From Slackia equolifaciens (GTDB lineage: Bacteria; Actinomycetota; Coriobacteriia; Coriobacteriales; Eggerthellaceae): a stretch of DNA of 64,000 nucleotides. Made by a program: the position numbers and the translations under genes. The notes under the pieces were generated by a model, which was not told the DNA's origin, made no database searches, and saw only the letters and a program-made list of their open reading frames with translations. The DNA lies in NCBI RefSeq assembly GCF_003725995.1, contig NZ_QIBX01000009.1, positions 30,315-94,314 of the forward strand. Direction: 5' to 3'. Position 1 is the first letter of the stretch. Each line of letters starts with the position of its first letter. Below are positions 16,988 to 24,811 of this stretch, piece after piece.

Positions 16988-18448
16988 CTACATAGTGGAG
17001 ATCGCGTGGCGGGCGGCGATGCGTCCGGAGGTGTGGGCGAAACCGTTTGCTGCGCCGGGAACCTCCATGTTGTAGGAGTCGCCGTAGAGACCCGTGGCGT
17101 CCAGACCGACCGCGTAGAGACCGGGAATGGCGTTGTAGTCGGCGTCGACGACCTGCATGTTGCCGTTAATGCGGATGCCGCCAGCAGAACCCATGGTGCC
17201 GGCAGCCAGAGGGATGGCATAGAAGGGACCCTCGACCATCGGGCGGAGGTACTGGGGCTTCTTCATAAAGGCGTCGTCGTAGCCCTTCTCGCATGCCTCG
17301 TTGTAGTCGGCCATAGTTGCGACGAAGGTGTCTACAGGCACGTCAATGAGTGCTGCGAGCTCCTCGAAGCTGCCAGCCTTCTTCACCAGGCCGGACTCGA
17401 GATTAGCCTCGAGCTCGATAGGGAGGCGCTCCATCGGCTTGTGGTACACGACGAACTCGCCGATCGCGATCTCGGAACCCTCGGCCACCAGACGGTCGAT
17501 GTCCGCCTGGGAGAGGATGGACCAGACCACGCCGCCGGGCTGCTTGCCGTAGTAGGTTCCGATGTCGCCGATGTTCTCGGCAACGGACTCGGCCGCGAAG
17601 CGCCTGCCGGTCTTGTTGATCCACACGCCGGGGTTGACGCCCGCGCCGCCGACCTGGGAGTCCATGGTCATGTCACGGCCGCCTGCTGCGAGAATCGGGC
17701 AGGTGGTGATGGAGGTGGGGTCTGCGCCCGCGGAGAGGGCGAGGTCGAGGCCGTCGCCGACGTTCTGCAGCGGGGTGAGGGTGTTCATGTTGTAGGCAGC
17801 GGGGGCGAACCAGCTGTACTTGAAGATGCGCTCCGGGCTGGAGCCCATGCCGCCGGTTGCCAGGATAACGGCCTTGCCGCCGACGCGCAGGGGCTCGCCC
17901 TCAGGCTCTGCGACGACACCGACGACAGCGCCTTCCTCGATGATGAGCTCCTTGGCGGGGGTGGAGGTGAAGATGTCGACGTCGAGCTTCTGGATGGCGT
18001 CGAGCAGGACTTCCTGGCAATGGGCGCCGAGGCCCTCGGGCAGATGGAAGGTCCAGACCTCGTTGGGGTCGTCCTCTGCGGCGATGTCGCAGGCCTTGTA
18101 GACGACGCCGAGGTCGCGGTAGATGTCGATGGTCTCTGCGGAGTTCTCAACGAAAGCGCGGACGACGTCGTAGTTCGCGCGCTGATGGCTGTAGCCCATG
18201 AACTTCTCGATGCCCTCCTGCTTGGTCGGGAAGTGGTACTTGGAAAGACGCGGGGTGCCGAGCTCGTTCTGAATAGAGGACTCGAAGGCAGCGGTGCCTT
18301 CGGCGTACATGGAGAGGCCTCCGGTCTCGGGCATCTTCTCGAGCACCACGACGCGCTTGCCCTCACGGGCGGCGATCAGCGCTGCAGACTTTCCAGAGGC
18401 GCCTCCTCCAACGACAACAAGATCATACTCAACATCGAATTTTGCCAT
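16988..18448 (-). CDS. tdr: Tetrahydrodaidzein reductase (fumarate-reductase-like flavoprotein)
   Basis: The 486-aa product belongs to the FAD-binding fumarate reductase/succinate dehydrogenase flavoprotein family. It begins with DLVVVGGGASGKSAALIAAR (FAD Rossmann motif), has AVILATGGMGSS in the middle and ends GLYGDSYNMEVPGAANGFAH, the usual flavin-proximal tail. It lacks a heme-c or FMN-binding N-terminal domain and has no signal peptide, so it is cytoplasmic. In equol clusters an enzyme of this family and size converts tetrahydrodaidzein to equol. The start follows a strong AAGGAGG. The ETF genes lie just upstream, which suggests ETF as its electron donor (inference). Confidence 0.85.
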   Translation of the reverse strand: MAKFDVEYDLVVVGGGASGKSAALIAAREGKRVVVLEKMPETGGLSMYAEGTAAFESSIQNELGTPRLSKYHFPTKQEGIEKFMGYSHQRANYDVVRAFVENSAETIDIYRDLGVVYKACDIAAEDDPNEVWTFHLPEGLGAHCQEVLLDAIQKLDVDIFTSTPAKELIIEEGAVVGVVAEPEGEPLRVGGKAVILATGGMGSSPERIFKYSWFAPAAYNMNTLTPLQNVGDGLDLALSAGADPTSITTCPILAAGGRDMTMDSQVGGAGVNPGVWINKTGRRFAAESVAENIGDIGTYYGKQPGGVVWSILSQADIDRLVAEGSEIAIGEFVVYHKPMERLPIELEANLESGLVKKAGSFEELAALIDVPVDTFVATMADYNEACEKGYDDAFMKKPQYLRPMVEGPFYAIPLAAGTMGSAGGIRINGNMQVVDADYNAIPGLYAVGLDATGLYGDSYNMEVPGAANGFAHTSGRIAARHAISTM

Positions 18449-18478
18449 GGTTTCCTCCTTCTTGGGAGTCTGATTTTC

Positions 18479-18509
18479 ACCGCTGCGTCGGCGAATCCGG
18501 CGCAGCGGT
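18479..18509 (-). promoter_or_regulatory. Intercistronic stem-loop between ETF alpha and tdr
   Basis: A perfect 9-bp inverted repeat (ACCGCTGCG / CGCAGCGGT) with a 13-base loop sits in the gap of about 110 bases between the ETF alpha stop and the tdr start. No T-run follows, so a processing or stability element is more likely than a terminator. Confidence 0.4.
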
Positions 18510-18559
18510 ATCGTCTAAGTGAATCGATCGAGTGCTGGATAAGCCCTGATCGTGCGCTG

Positions 18560-19474
18560 CTAGGCGCCTTTGATCGCTGCGGTCAGGACGGGGATTATCT
18601 CCTTCACGTCGCCCACGATGCCATACGCACACTCGCGGAAGATGGAAGCCTCCGAATCGTTGTTGACGGCGACGATGACCTTGGCTCCGCGAACGCCGGT
18701 CATGTGCTGGGGCGCCCCGGAGGAGCCGAGGGTCAGGTACAGGCGAGGAGAGATTTTCTGGGTGGAGGTTCCGACCACGCGGTCGTGCTCGAACCAGTGG
18801 TAGTTGTCGCACAGGGGCAGCGTGCAGGCGACCTCTGCGCCGAGAGCTGCGGCGAGCTCCTCAACCAGGGCGAGGTTCTCCTTGGCTCCGATTCCCAGTC
18901 CCACGCCGACGACTTTCTCTGCGGTCAGCAGGCCGTTGGAGGCACACCCGTCACAGTTAGTGGCAAGCACGGTGAGAGAATCGAGCGCGCTAGCGCTCCC
19001 CGTGGCAACCTCAGCGGCCGCGCCTGCATCGGCCTCGTCCCCGCCGTCGGCAACGATGCAGACGGCGGGGCCGGATGTCTCAAGGACCTGCACGGCAGCC
19101 GCATCGGCGACAAGGCGCTCGACGACCGTTTTGCCCTCTGAGACGCTGACGCTGGTAACCGCGGCGGCGACCGCTGCGGAGAGCTTCACGGCGATGGCGC
19201 CGGCGATGGCGCGGGCGGTGGCGTCGTCCGAACAGAGCACCGCTGCGGGCTGCTCCTGGGCAGCCCTATCCGCAATCGCGGGGGCGAGCGCCTCGGCGAG
19301 AGTGGCGCTGGTATCGTACAGGGTCACCGATGCGGGGCCGAGCGCGGCAACGGCGTCTGCACGGCTTGCGTCGCCGAAGACCAGGGCCTCGTAGGGCGCG
19401 CCGCTCTTGGATGCGACGTCGGCCACGTGGGCGGCGCTCATGTCATCGGCCACCAGAATCCAAACTTTGCTCAT
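18560..19474 (-). CDS. etfA: Electron transfer flavoprotein alpha subunit (FixB-like)
   Basis: The 304-aa product has the two-domain layout of ETF alpha: a poorly conserved N-terminal half and a C-terminal FAD-binding domain. Visible FAD-domain motifs are EVACTLPLCDNYHWFEHDRV, GSSGAPQHMTGVRGAKVIVA and AVNNDSEASIFRECAYGIVG, the last ending in the conserved D of the family. It starts directly after the ETF beta stop, so the two are translated together. In this cluster it is the counterpart of FixB and should pass electrons between the FixC-like protein and one or more isoflavone reductases. The exact donor and acceptor cannot be read from sequence. Confidence 0.9.
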   Translation of the reverse strand: MSKVWILVADDMSAAHVADVASKSGAPYEALVFGDASRADAVAALGPASVTLYDTSATLAEALAPAIADRAAQEQPAAVLCSDDATARAIAGAIAVKLSAAVAAAVTSVSVSEGKTVVERLVADAAAVQVLETSGPAVCIVADGGDEADAGAAAEVATGSASALDSLTVLATNCDGCASNGLLTAEKVVGVGLGIGAKENLALVEELAAALGAEVACTLPLCDNYHWFEHDRVVGTSTQKISPRLYLTLGSSGAPQHMTGVRGAKVIVAVNNDSEASIFRECAYGIVGDVKEIIPVLTAAIKGA

Positions 19475-20197
19475 CTACAGCACCCCCTCGGACTTGAGCG
19501 CAGCGACGAGCTGGTCGACAGCTGCCTGCGGGTCCGATCCGTCAAAGATCTTCGAAGGCTGGGCATCGGGCTCGTGGGTCCCGCCCACGGTGAAGGTAGC
19601 TGCGCCTTCGGTCTGCGCGCCAACCCTCTCAACCGGCTTCTTCCTAGCTACGAGGACAGCTCGCATACCGGGCTTGTTCTCCTCCTCGCGGCGGGCTGCG
19701 ACGGCCAAGACAGCGGGGCCCTCGACGGCGATGTCCTGGGTGCCTGCGCCGAAGCGGCGGGTCACGACGAGCTTGCCGCCCTCCCTCTTTGCTGCATCGA
19801 CTGCGTTGATGCAGGGCCAGCCAAGCAGACCGGCCAGCAAGCTCGGAACCATGGGCTGCCAGATGCAGTCACCGATGGCCACGAGGTCGACACCCTCGAC
19901 ACCCTTGACGGCGTTTGCCAGCGCAGAGGCCAGCTCGGTGGGCTGAGCGAGGATGTCCACGCCCTGGACCGCCACGGTGGTCTCGATGCCGCGGGCAGCG
20001 CCAAAGGCGACGTCGCCGCTGTCCATCGTGACGCCCGTCACGTCGCCATCTCCGGCAGCGTCGAGCGCTACCTGGATAGCGGCGTGGTCGTCGTCCCCCA
20101 CCTCGGGGCGATCGGCAAGCCACTTGACGGCTCCGTCTGCACCCACCCGCTCGTCTGTGGGGTTCATTGCCCATTTGAATACTGCGACAGTGGTCAT
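19475..20197 (-). CDS. etfB: Electron transfer flavoprotein beta subunit (FixA-like)
   Basis: The 240-aa product is an ETF beta/FixA homologue: AVFKWAMNPTDERVGADG at the N-terminus, DVAFGAARGIETTVA, and GWPCINAVDAAKREGGKLVV in the middle. It is of normal length. It follows the racemase gene by about 15 bases and abuts the ETF alpha gene, so all three are likely cotranscribed. Together with ETF alpha, FixC and FixX it forms a full FixABCX-type set. In other anaerobes such sets can bifurcate NADH electrons to ferredoxin and a second acceptor; whether this one does is not known. Confidence 0.9.
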   Translation of the reverse strand: MTTVAVFKWAMNPTDERVGADGAVKWLADRPEVGDDDHAAIQVALDAAGDGDVTGVTMDSGDVAFGAARGIETTVAVQGVDILAQPTELASALANAVKGVEGVDLVAIGDCIWQPMVPSLLAGLLGWPCINAVDAAKREGGKLVVTRRFGAGTQDIAVEGPAVLAVAARREEENKPGMRAVLVARKKPVERVGAQTEGAATFTVGGTHEPDAQPSKIFDGSDPQAAVDQLVAALKSEGVL

Positions 20198-20212
20198 GGT
20201 CTCACCGCGCCC

Positions 20213-20689
20213 TTACTTTGCGTCCCAGTCGCAGACGTCAGTCCAATCAACGCCCATGTCGAGGGCAACCTGGATGGCAGCGCCATTTGCATCGGGGAAC
20301 TCGTTGACGGCGATCTCCAGGTTGTGGGTGGCAGGCTGCGGGGGGAAGATCATCTCGCGGAACTTGCCGTGGTTGAACTCGACGGCAGGGGTCAGGCCCA
20401 GGGATGCGAAGTGCTCCTTGGCGGCGTCGAAGTCGTCGACGCGCATGGCGATGCCGCTGATGCCCTCGCCTACGGTCTGCAGGGCCTTGTAAGCGCCGAT
20501 GGCGTCGTGGTCGTGCATGGGTGCCATGACCTCGATGCCGCCGGACTTGGGCAGTGCGACGCGCAGACCCATGTGCTCGTCGTCGTAGGGGCCGTAGAAT
20601 GTCACCCCCAGAAGCTTATTCAGGTCCTCAACTGCCTTGTCGGCATCTGCAGCGCGCAAAGCGATGCGGTTGAGCTGTGCCTTGATCAT
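20213..20689 (-). CDS. ifcA: Dihydrodaidzein racemase (VOC/epimerase family)
   Basis: The 158-aa product is a vicinal-oxygen-chelate protein resembling methylmalonyl-CoA epimerase. The N-terminal strand AQLNRIALRAADADKAVEDL and the second half GEGISGIAMRVDDFDAAKEHF show the paired beta-alpha-beta-beta-beta modules. Described equol clusters contain a racemase of this family and size that interconverts the R and S forms of dihydrodaidzein so that the next reductase can use them. The metal ligands differ from canonical VOC enzymes: no clear first His is seen at the epimerase position. It is the first gene of the leftward operon; GGAGAG precedes its ATG. Confidence 0.82.
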   Translation of the reverse strand: MIKAQLNRIALRAADADKAVEDLNKLLGVTFYGPYDDEHMGLRVALPKSGGIEVMAPMHDHDAIGAYKALQTVGEGISGIAMRVDDFDAAKEHFASLGLTPAVEFNHGKFREMIFPPQPATHNLEIAVNEFPDANGAAIQVALDMGVDWTDVCDWDAK

Positions 20690-20950
20690 CCTTCACTCTC
20701 CTTTCGAATGAGCTTTCGCGCGGGCTGCCGGCTTTTGCCGAGCCTGCGTTCTTCGAGCTCAATTTTCCGGGGAAGCGCTGGTTCCGTGAGTATCCCCTGA
20801 GTGACGAACGAATACTCTTGCGTAGTCGGATGGGTACTGCTTGGAGATGCCATCAGGGCCGCGTTGCGATACTTTCGATACCCTGGGGACGTCGCGGCGC
20901 TGCTAGGCATGACGGTCTCATGGGAGCCGCCACCCGGAAAGCCCAGGCGG
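20690..20950 (-). promoter_or_regulatory. Promoter/operator region of the equol operon
   Basis: This gap lies between the regulator's terminator and the racemase gene and must hold the operon promoter. Two signals stand out. The 12-mer GGGTATCGAAAG (minus strand, 20883-20872) occurs again, exactly, in the regulator's own promoter region, at a similar distance (about 185-200 bases) from the start codon. A 6-bp inverted repeat GAGTAT/ATACTC lies at 20788-20817. No convincing -35/-10 pair could be assigned by eye. Confidence 0.5.
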
Positions 20951-20954
20951 GACA

Positions 20955-20986
20955 AGAAAAAGACGGCCGCGCAATCGCGGCCGTCT
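20955..20986 (-). terminator. Rho-independent terminator of the LuxR-family regulator
   Basis: A perfect 11-bp stem (AGACGGCCGCG / CGCGGCCGTCT) with a 4-base loop is followed on the minus strand by TTTTTCTTG. It lies about 35 bases after the stop of the regulator gene and separates it from the equol operon. The operon therefore needs its own promoter. Confidence 0.85.
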
Positions 20987-21022
20987 CATGTCCCAAGCTT
21001 GCTTGATGTCCTGCCAGTCTGG

Positions 21023-21802
21023 CTAGCCCTCGTCTGCCTCGCCAAGGTACTCGCTGCGCCCGACCTTTGCCGCGAGTACTGCGGCTTGGGTGCGGTTGCT
21101 CACGTGGAGCTTGTGGATGATGCTCCCGATGGTCTTCTTCACCGTGGGCTCACTCAAGAAGAGGCGCTTGCTGATCTCTGCGTTTGAGAGGCCCTCTTCC
21201 AGCAGTGCGAGGACGCGCTTCTCGCGGTTGCCGAGCATCTTGATGCCCTCTGCGATGGCAGACTCCGCGTTTGTCACGTGGGAGTCTCCGAGCAAGGCGC
21301 CCTGGAGGATGGTCCCCAGCGAGCCGGAAAAAGCGATGTCGCCGCAGGCCTGTGCCCAGAGGAGGGACCTTAGGCGCGACGAGCTCATCTCGTCGCGCGA
21401 GCCGAATCCGCTCGCGCCGGCCCGCAGGGCATCGAGGACGTGGCCGCTCTCTCCCATCGAGGCCAAGACGAAGATGCGCAGATCGGGGTTGAGATCCAGC
21501 ATCTTCCTCACAGTTGGAGCGCAGCTGACCCCTTTGAACGTCGCACCTATCATGACTGCCTCCGGCTTATACCTCGCGCACGCGGTATAGGTCTCCTCGA
21601 GCGTGTACGCCTTGCCGACGAGCTTGAACTCGCCCCACTCGCGTATGAGAGCGGCGATACCCTCGATGAAGATGAAATCGTCGTCGGCGACTACCACGCG
21701 GAACGGCTCAGAGCGCAACGTCATGTGGACATCGTGCAAAAGCTCAGAGGACGGATCTAAATACTCCGCGCCCTCAGGCAAGCCCTTTTCCTCAGAACCC
21801 AT
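21023..21802 (-). CDS. LuxR/NarL-family regulator with a degenerate receiver
   Basis: The 259-aa product has an N-terminal response-regulator receiver (PFRVVVADDDFIFIEGIAAL, about residues 32-51) and a C-terminal LuxR-type helix-turn-helix (LGNREKRVLALLEEGLSNAE and LSEPTVKKTIGSIIHKLHVS). The acidic pair ADDD is kept. The phospho-acceptor Asp position reads PEAVMIGATFKG, with Gly in place of Asp, and the conserved Lys is Arg (GFGSRDE). It is therefore unlikely to be switched by ordinary phosphorylation, and no histidine kinase is nearby. ATG 21802 has GGGGG eight bases upstream. It points toward the equol operon and is its likely regulator. Confidence 0.85.
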   Translation of the reverse strand: MGSEEKGLPEGAEYLDPSSELLHDVHMTLRSEPFRVVVADDDFIFIEGIAALIREWGEFKLVGKAYTLEETYTACARYKPEAVMIGATFKGVSCAPTVRKMLDLNPDLRIFVLASMGESGHVLDALRAGASGFGSRDEMSSSRLRSLLWAQACGDIAFSGSLGTILQGALLGDSHVTNAESAIAEGIKMLGNREKRVLALLEEGLSNAEISKRLFLSEPTVKKTIGSIIHKLHVSNRTQAAVLAAKVGRSEYLGEADEG

Positions 21803-21990
21803 AGCATTCCCCCGCAATCTCTGCCGACAAGTGCATCAGAAGCTCTCGCCCTGCGCAAGCAACGCGCGGGCCCTCTCCTGGAGAGCTTCCGCACGATGGC
21901 GGCTTCTGGAAACAGATAAACAGGTACCAGTACCTGCATTTTACCATCCTGCCGCAAGTGCTGGGGTGAACCTTGCTGCCCGCTCGCCGT

Positions 21991-22010
21991 ATTATATTCT
22001 TTCGATACCC
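21991..22010 (-). promoter_or_regulatory. -10 box and candidate operator upstream of the regulator
   Basis: On the minus strand a consensus TATAAT (21996-21991) is preceded two bases upstream by GGGTATCGAAAG (22010-21999). This is the same 12-mer found in the equol operon promoter region. A site inside the -35/-10 spacer suits repression or activation by the regulator encoded downstream. The remaining gap up to 22320 shows no other gene or strong signal. Confidence 0.5.
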
Positions 22011-22329
22011 TTGCTTCACGGGTGATTCTGGCGCGACTCGCATTATAGGGCTTCTGCCGTGCCGCGAAATACCCGGCTATCTGCCGTATTTGCTGATCTG
22101 CAAGAGGCAGGCTGTCAGCTGGCAAGCGACGGAAGAAACATCTGAAAGCTGAGCTTCCACGAACATTTGTATTGACAATCGCTCTTATAAAGCGCATCGT
22201 GAATACTCCCATTAAGTCGAATATATGTTCCTAATCACTCACGAATCGCAGCACGGGAAGAGAGGTTCCGCCGAAGGCGAGACCGATGAATCCATAGCCT
22301 GATTCTGCCCCGTTTTTCGTTGACAGGTC

Positions 22330-22514
22330 CTACGTCGCCCGCAGGCGGACCTCTTCCATGTACGCCCGCTCGAACTCGTCGGGGCTCATCCACCCGAGCG
22401 CGGAGTGGATGCGGGCCCTGTTATAGAAGCACTCTATGTACTCGAATATCTCGATGGCCGCCTCGTCGCGGGTGGCGAGCGTGCGCGCGTGCGCGCACTC
22501 GCTCTTGACGATTG
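22330..22514 (-). mobile_element. IS3-family transposase remnant (C-terminal end)
   Basis: The minus-strand frame encodes KSECAHARTLATRDEAAIEI followed by EYIECFYNRARIHSALGWMS and a short tail to a stop at 22330. This is the end of the integrase core of IS3-family transposases (the N-x3-R-x-H-S-x-L-G motif). The rest of the transposase and orfA are missing. The remnant cuts into the 3' end of a neighbouring reading frame near 22515. It marks the right side of the equol region. Confidence 0.8.
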
Positions 22515-22864
22515 TCAATCCCGATAACGACCCATCCGTTATCTTCTCGACAACCAAGAAGATGCCAGTATTCTTCCTTTGGAAACCAGCTACGCCATTC
22601 CGCAAGCCACTGTTCCTTCGTGGGCTCGCCGTCCTCTTCCCAATACTCGTCTCGAAACTCCTGGAAAGTCATCCAATCGTCCGGGTTGCCTCGTTGCGCA
22701 ACAATCCAGAGCTCCCGATAAGAGTTGTCATCAGAAAGCGGCTTTAAGGGTTCCATTTCTCGAATAATTCGCCAAGCGATTTCCTTGGTTGCCTCATCTC
22801 CCCTATCAGGATTGAGCCAAGACCTACCTCGCCAGAGAATTCTGTCAATTGCGGGTTCGAGCAA
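22515..22864 (-). pseudogene. Hypothetical protein truncated by the IS3 remnant
   Basis: A tryptophan- and acid-rich frame starts at 22864 (MLEPAIDRILWRGRSWLNPD) and includes DDWMTFQEFRDEYWEEDGEP and NGWVVIGIDNRQ. It then runs into IS3 transposase DNA in the wrong frame. The last native residues appear near 22515, so the gene has lost its 3' end. I do not recognise the family. Composition and continuity suggest real coding sequence, but no function can be assigned. Confidence 0.45.
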
Positions 22865-23317
22865 CTTTGGATGACCGCTGTTTTCAACAGTGTCTACTGT
22901 GCAATTCTTTTCCTCGTGTCACACCAATTCCACAAGATCTAGCCCTCCCAATTAATCTGGACTTGTCTCTACGCGCATGCACTTTTTAATAGGCCAATTG
23001 GATACGGAGGAGTGCGGAAGCGAATACGCCCGTTTCGAATGCCAAAGCCCTCCATTCATCGAATGACGGCCAAAACCGAACTTCGCCGTCGCCTTGGGCA
23101 TCGCGAGGATGCGCCTGTGGAAGTTTTTTGCGCGAGGTAAAGGGAGGAGCGCTTGGGTCCGTTCCAAGAACCGCCAACTGGACAACCCTATGGCACTGCT
23201 GACTGCAAAACTACGAACAACCCGAACGATAAACCAGATGCAATCTTGATAGCCAGAAAAACCCCCGCACACGGAAAGATGGCCTTTGAATGCTTCCGAT
23301 CGCAGATCGAAAGACGA
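22865..23317. other. Gap without a convincing gene
   Basis: Short frames here overlap on both strands and none has a clear start site. One minus-strand piece (22986-23100) reads WRALAFETGVFASALLRIQL before a stop and could be the end of a decayed gene. No terminator or RNA gene was recognised. Confidence 0.4.
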
Positions 23318-23830
23318 CTACAAATCGACTTCGAACGTCTGGGTCTGATTCACCAAATCAAGCTCAAGCTGCAGGCGGCTGATTTCTTCGCACGCCGCAC
23401 GATAGTCTTTATCCGCCTGAGCGACATCGTAATTTGCATAGACGTACTCGACGACATTCGAATCGCCTAGATAATAGCGCGACGCACGCTCTTTGGGGCT
23501 GCGGGCGCGAAGGCCTGCAAGCCTTCTCTTTTGCTGATTGAGCTGAGCCATGCGCACAAGCGCCTCATCGATGGTGATACCGCTTTCGGGCAAAACGGTA
23601 TGAGCGTTAAACAGGTGGACGGCATGGCGCAGCTTGAGCATGCGGGCGTCGATATTTTCAACCGCCGCACGCGTTTCCTCATACGAGTACTTGGGTGGGT
23701 CGGCCTCCTCGCCAAGCGCCAGCTCGTAGACGCATGACTTCAGCTCCGTCTCAAGGAGGAAATCCTTCTCATCCTGAAGGCTCCGCAGGCATTTATTCGC
23801 CGAAGCGGACGTGAACGTTTTTGTCATCAT
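23318..23830 (-). CDS. DIP1984-like helical protein
   Basis: The product (about 170 aa) starts MMTKTFTSASANKCLRSLQD, is highly charged and probably mostly helical. It carries PPKYSYEETRAAVENIDARM and SGITIDEALVRMAQLNQQKR. This pattern fits the DIP1984 family of small helical proteins, whose function is not established. AAAGGAG lies just upstream of two adjacent ATG codons (23830, 23827), and either could be used. The long frame upstream to 24001 is not supported. A 24-bp element at 23895-23918, identical to one in front of the DUF1016 gene, lies 65 bases upstream. Confidence 0.7.
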   Translation of the reverse strand: MMTKTFTSASANKCLRSLQDEKDFLLETELKSCVYELALGEEADPPKYSYEETRAAVENIDARMLKLRHAVHLFNAHTVLPESGITIDEALVRMAQLNQQKRRLAGLRARSPKERASRYYLGDSNVVEYVYANYDVAQADKDYRAACEEISRLQLELDLVNQTQTFEVDL

Positions 23831-23894
23831 GCGACTCCTTTGCTTTTGGCCCATGTTTTTGTATCGACAAAGTACCAGCTCAAACACACTTGCT

Positions 23895-23918
23895 TCAATA
23901 GTCGCATTAGTCCGATTT
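23895..23918 (-). repeat. 24-bp element, copy 1
   Basis: TCAATAGTCGCATTAGTCCG and the next four bases (ATTT) are identical here and at 26084-26107. Both copies have the same orientation relative to a downstream minus-strand gene and lie 65-100 bases in front of its start codon. Confidence 0.75.
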
Positions 23919-23939
23919 TTGGGAATGTGCGCGACGGCT

Positions 23940-24398
23940 CTATGCCGCGCGTTCACCCGCAATGAACAGATAGGTGTACTCGGACGTACCGCTTTTCGCA
24001 ATTACGCGTCCGCTCTCGTTTTCCCAATAATGAGAAACCGAGTTCAAAATCGCGATACGCTCGTCCTTGAGGCGCGACAGCTCGTCACGAACCTCCCCCA
24101 GCTCCGAACGAAGCCGCTCGCTCTCCTCCAGGAGTTGCGAGATATATACCGCCTGCGGCGATTCGCACGAGCCAGCGAGCAATGAAGCGCCCTCTCGCGC
24201 CCGAACGATGATTTCTTTCAAATCGTCCCTGCGATAGAGTGTGCTGCGAGCCACCCCAGCGACATCGGCGACCGCATAAAAAGACGGCATGCGACCTTCT
24301 GCCAGCAAAGCGGCCACCGCAAGCCTCACCCTGTCGGCAATCTCCTCGCTGGCGCGGCGCCGCTCGGCATCCAAGGCATGAATCCCGTTCTCGCTCAT
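23940..24398 (-). CDS. Small HTH protein (DUF6262/TnpC-like)
   Basis: The 152-aa product starts MSENGIHALDAERRRASEEI at an ATG (24398) behind ACGGAGG. It has a helix-turn-helix-like stretch PSFYAVADVAGVARSTLYRR at about residues 38-57, then a coiled-coil ESERLRSELGEVRDELSRLK, and a C-terminal tail. This pattern resembles DUF6262 and the TnpC accessory proteins of Tn554-like elements, which sit beside site-specific recombinases. No recombinase lies directly next to it, so it may be an orphan. It is probably a DNA-binding protein; its target is unknown. Confidence 0.6.
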   Translation of the reverse strand: MSENGIHALDAERRRASEEIADRVRLAVAALLAEGRMPSFYAVADVAGVARSTLYRRDDLKEIIVRAREGASLLAGSCESPQAVYISQLLEESERLRSELGEVRDELSRLKDERIAILNSVSHYWENESGRVIAKSGTSEYTYLFIAGERAA

Positions 24399-24811
24399 GA
24401 AAACCTCCGTCCAACCGTCCCCGTTTCTTTCCGTCAATGGTAAAGGAAGTCGAACCATCCAAACGTTTCAGTTCTGCCTCAAATTGGCAATGCGAAAATC
24501 AGTCGGGAGCGCTGGCCGAACAACACGCTCAACAAAGAGTGTGGCAGCTTCTGCCGTGGTGCTTTACATTGGGTAGCGCGTCCCTTGTTCTACATCGCCA
24601 TAGCTCGCCCTTGCTCCTCCCCCAATTTCATGCGTCTCATGGTCTTCCATGTGCAGTAAACTTTCGCGCTTGATCGAGCGTTGCGCGAATCTCGGCATAT
24701 ACCTCTTCATCACCCTTTGCGGCGAAGGAAGCTCCATCTCACCTGTTCCATAAAACCGGTCGAACTCATTGCAGTCTCACTTCCTCCGTCTTTCGGCACA
24801 CCACTCCAACA
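24399..24811. other. Gap without a convincing gene
   Basis: About 410 bases between two leftward genes. Frames on either strand lack start sites and family resemblance. No terminator with a T-run was recognised. Confidence 0.4.

Noticed and set aside
22160..22200. A plus-strand promoter with TTGACA and TATAAA
   Set aside because: The two boxes are only about eight bases apart, too close for a normal promoter, and no gene follows on that strand.
23940..24398. The small HTH protein as the partner of a nearby Tn554-like recombinase
   Set aside because: No recombinase adjoins it; the only tyrosine recombinase is 10 kb away in the hsdS locus with its own role.
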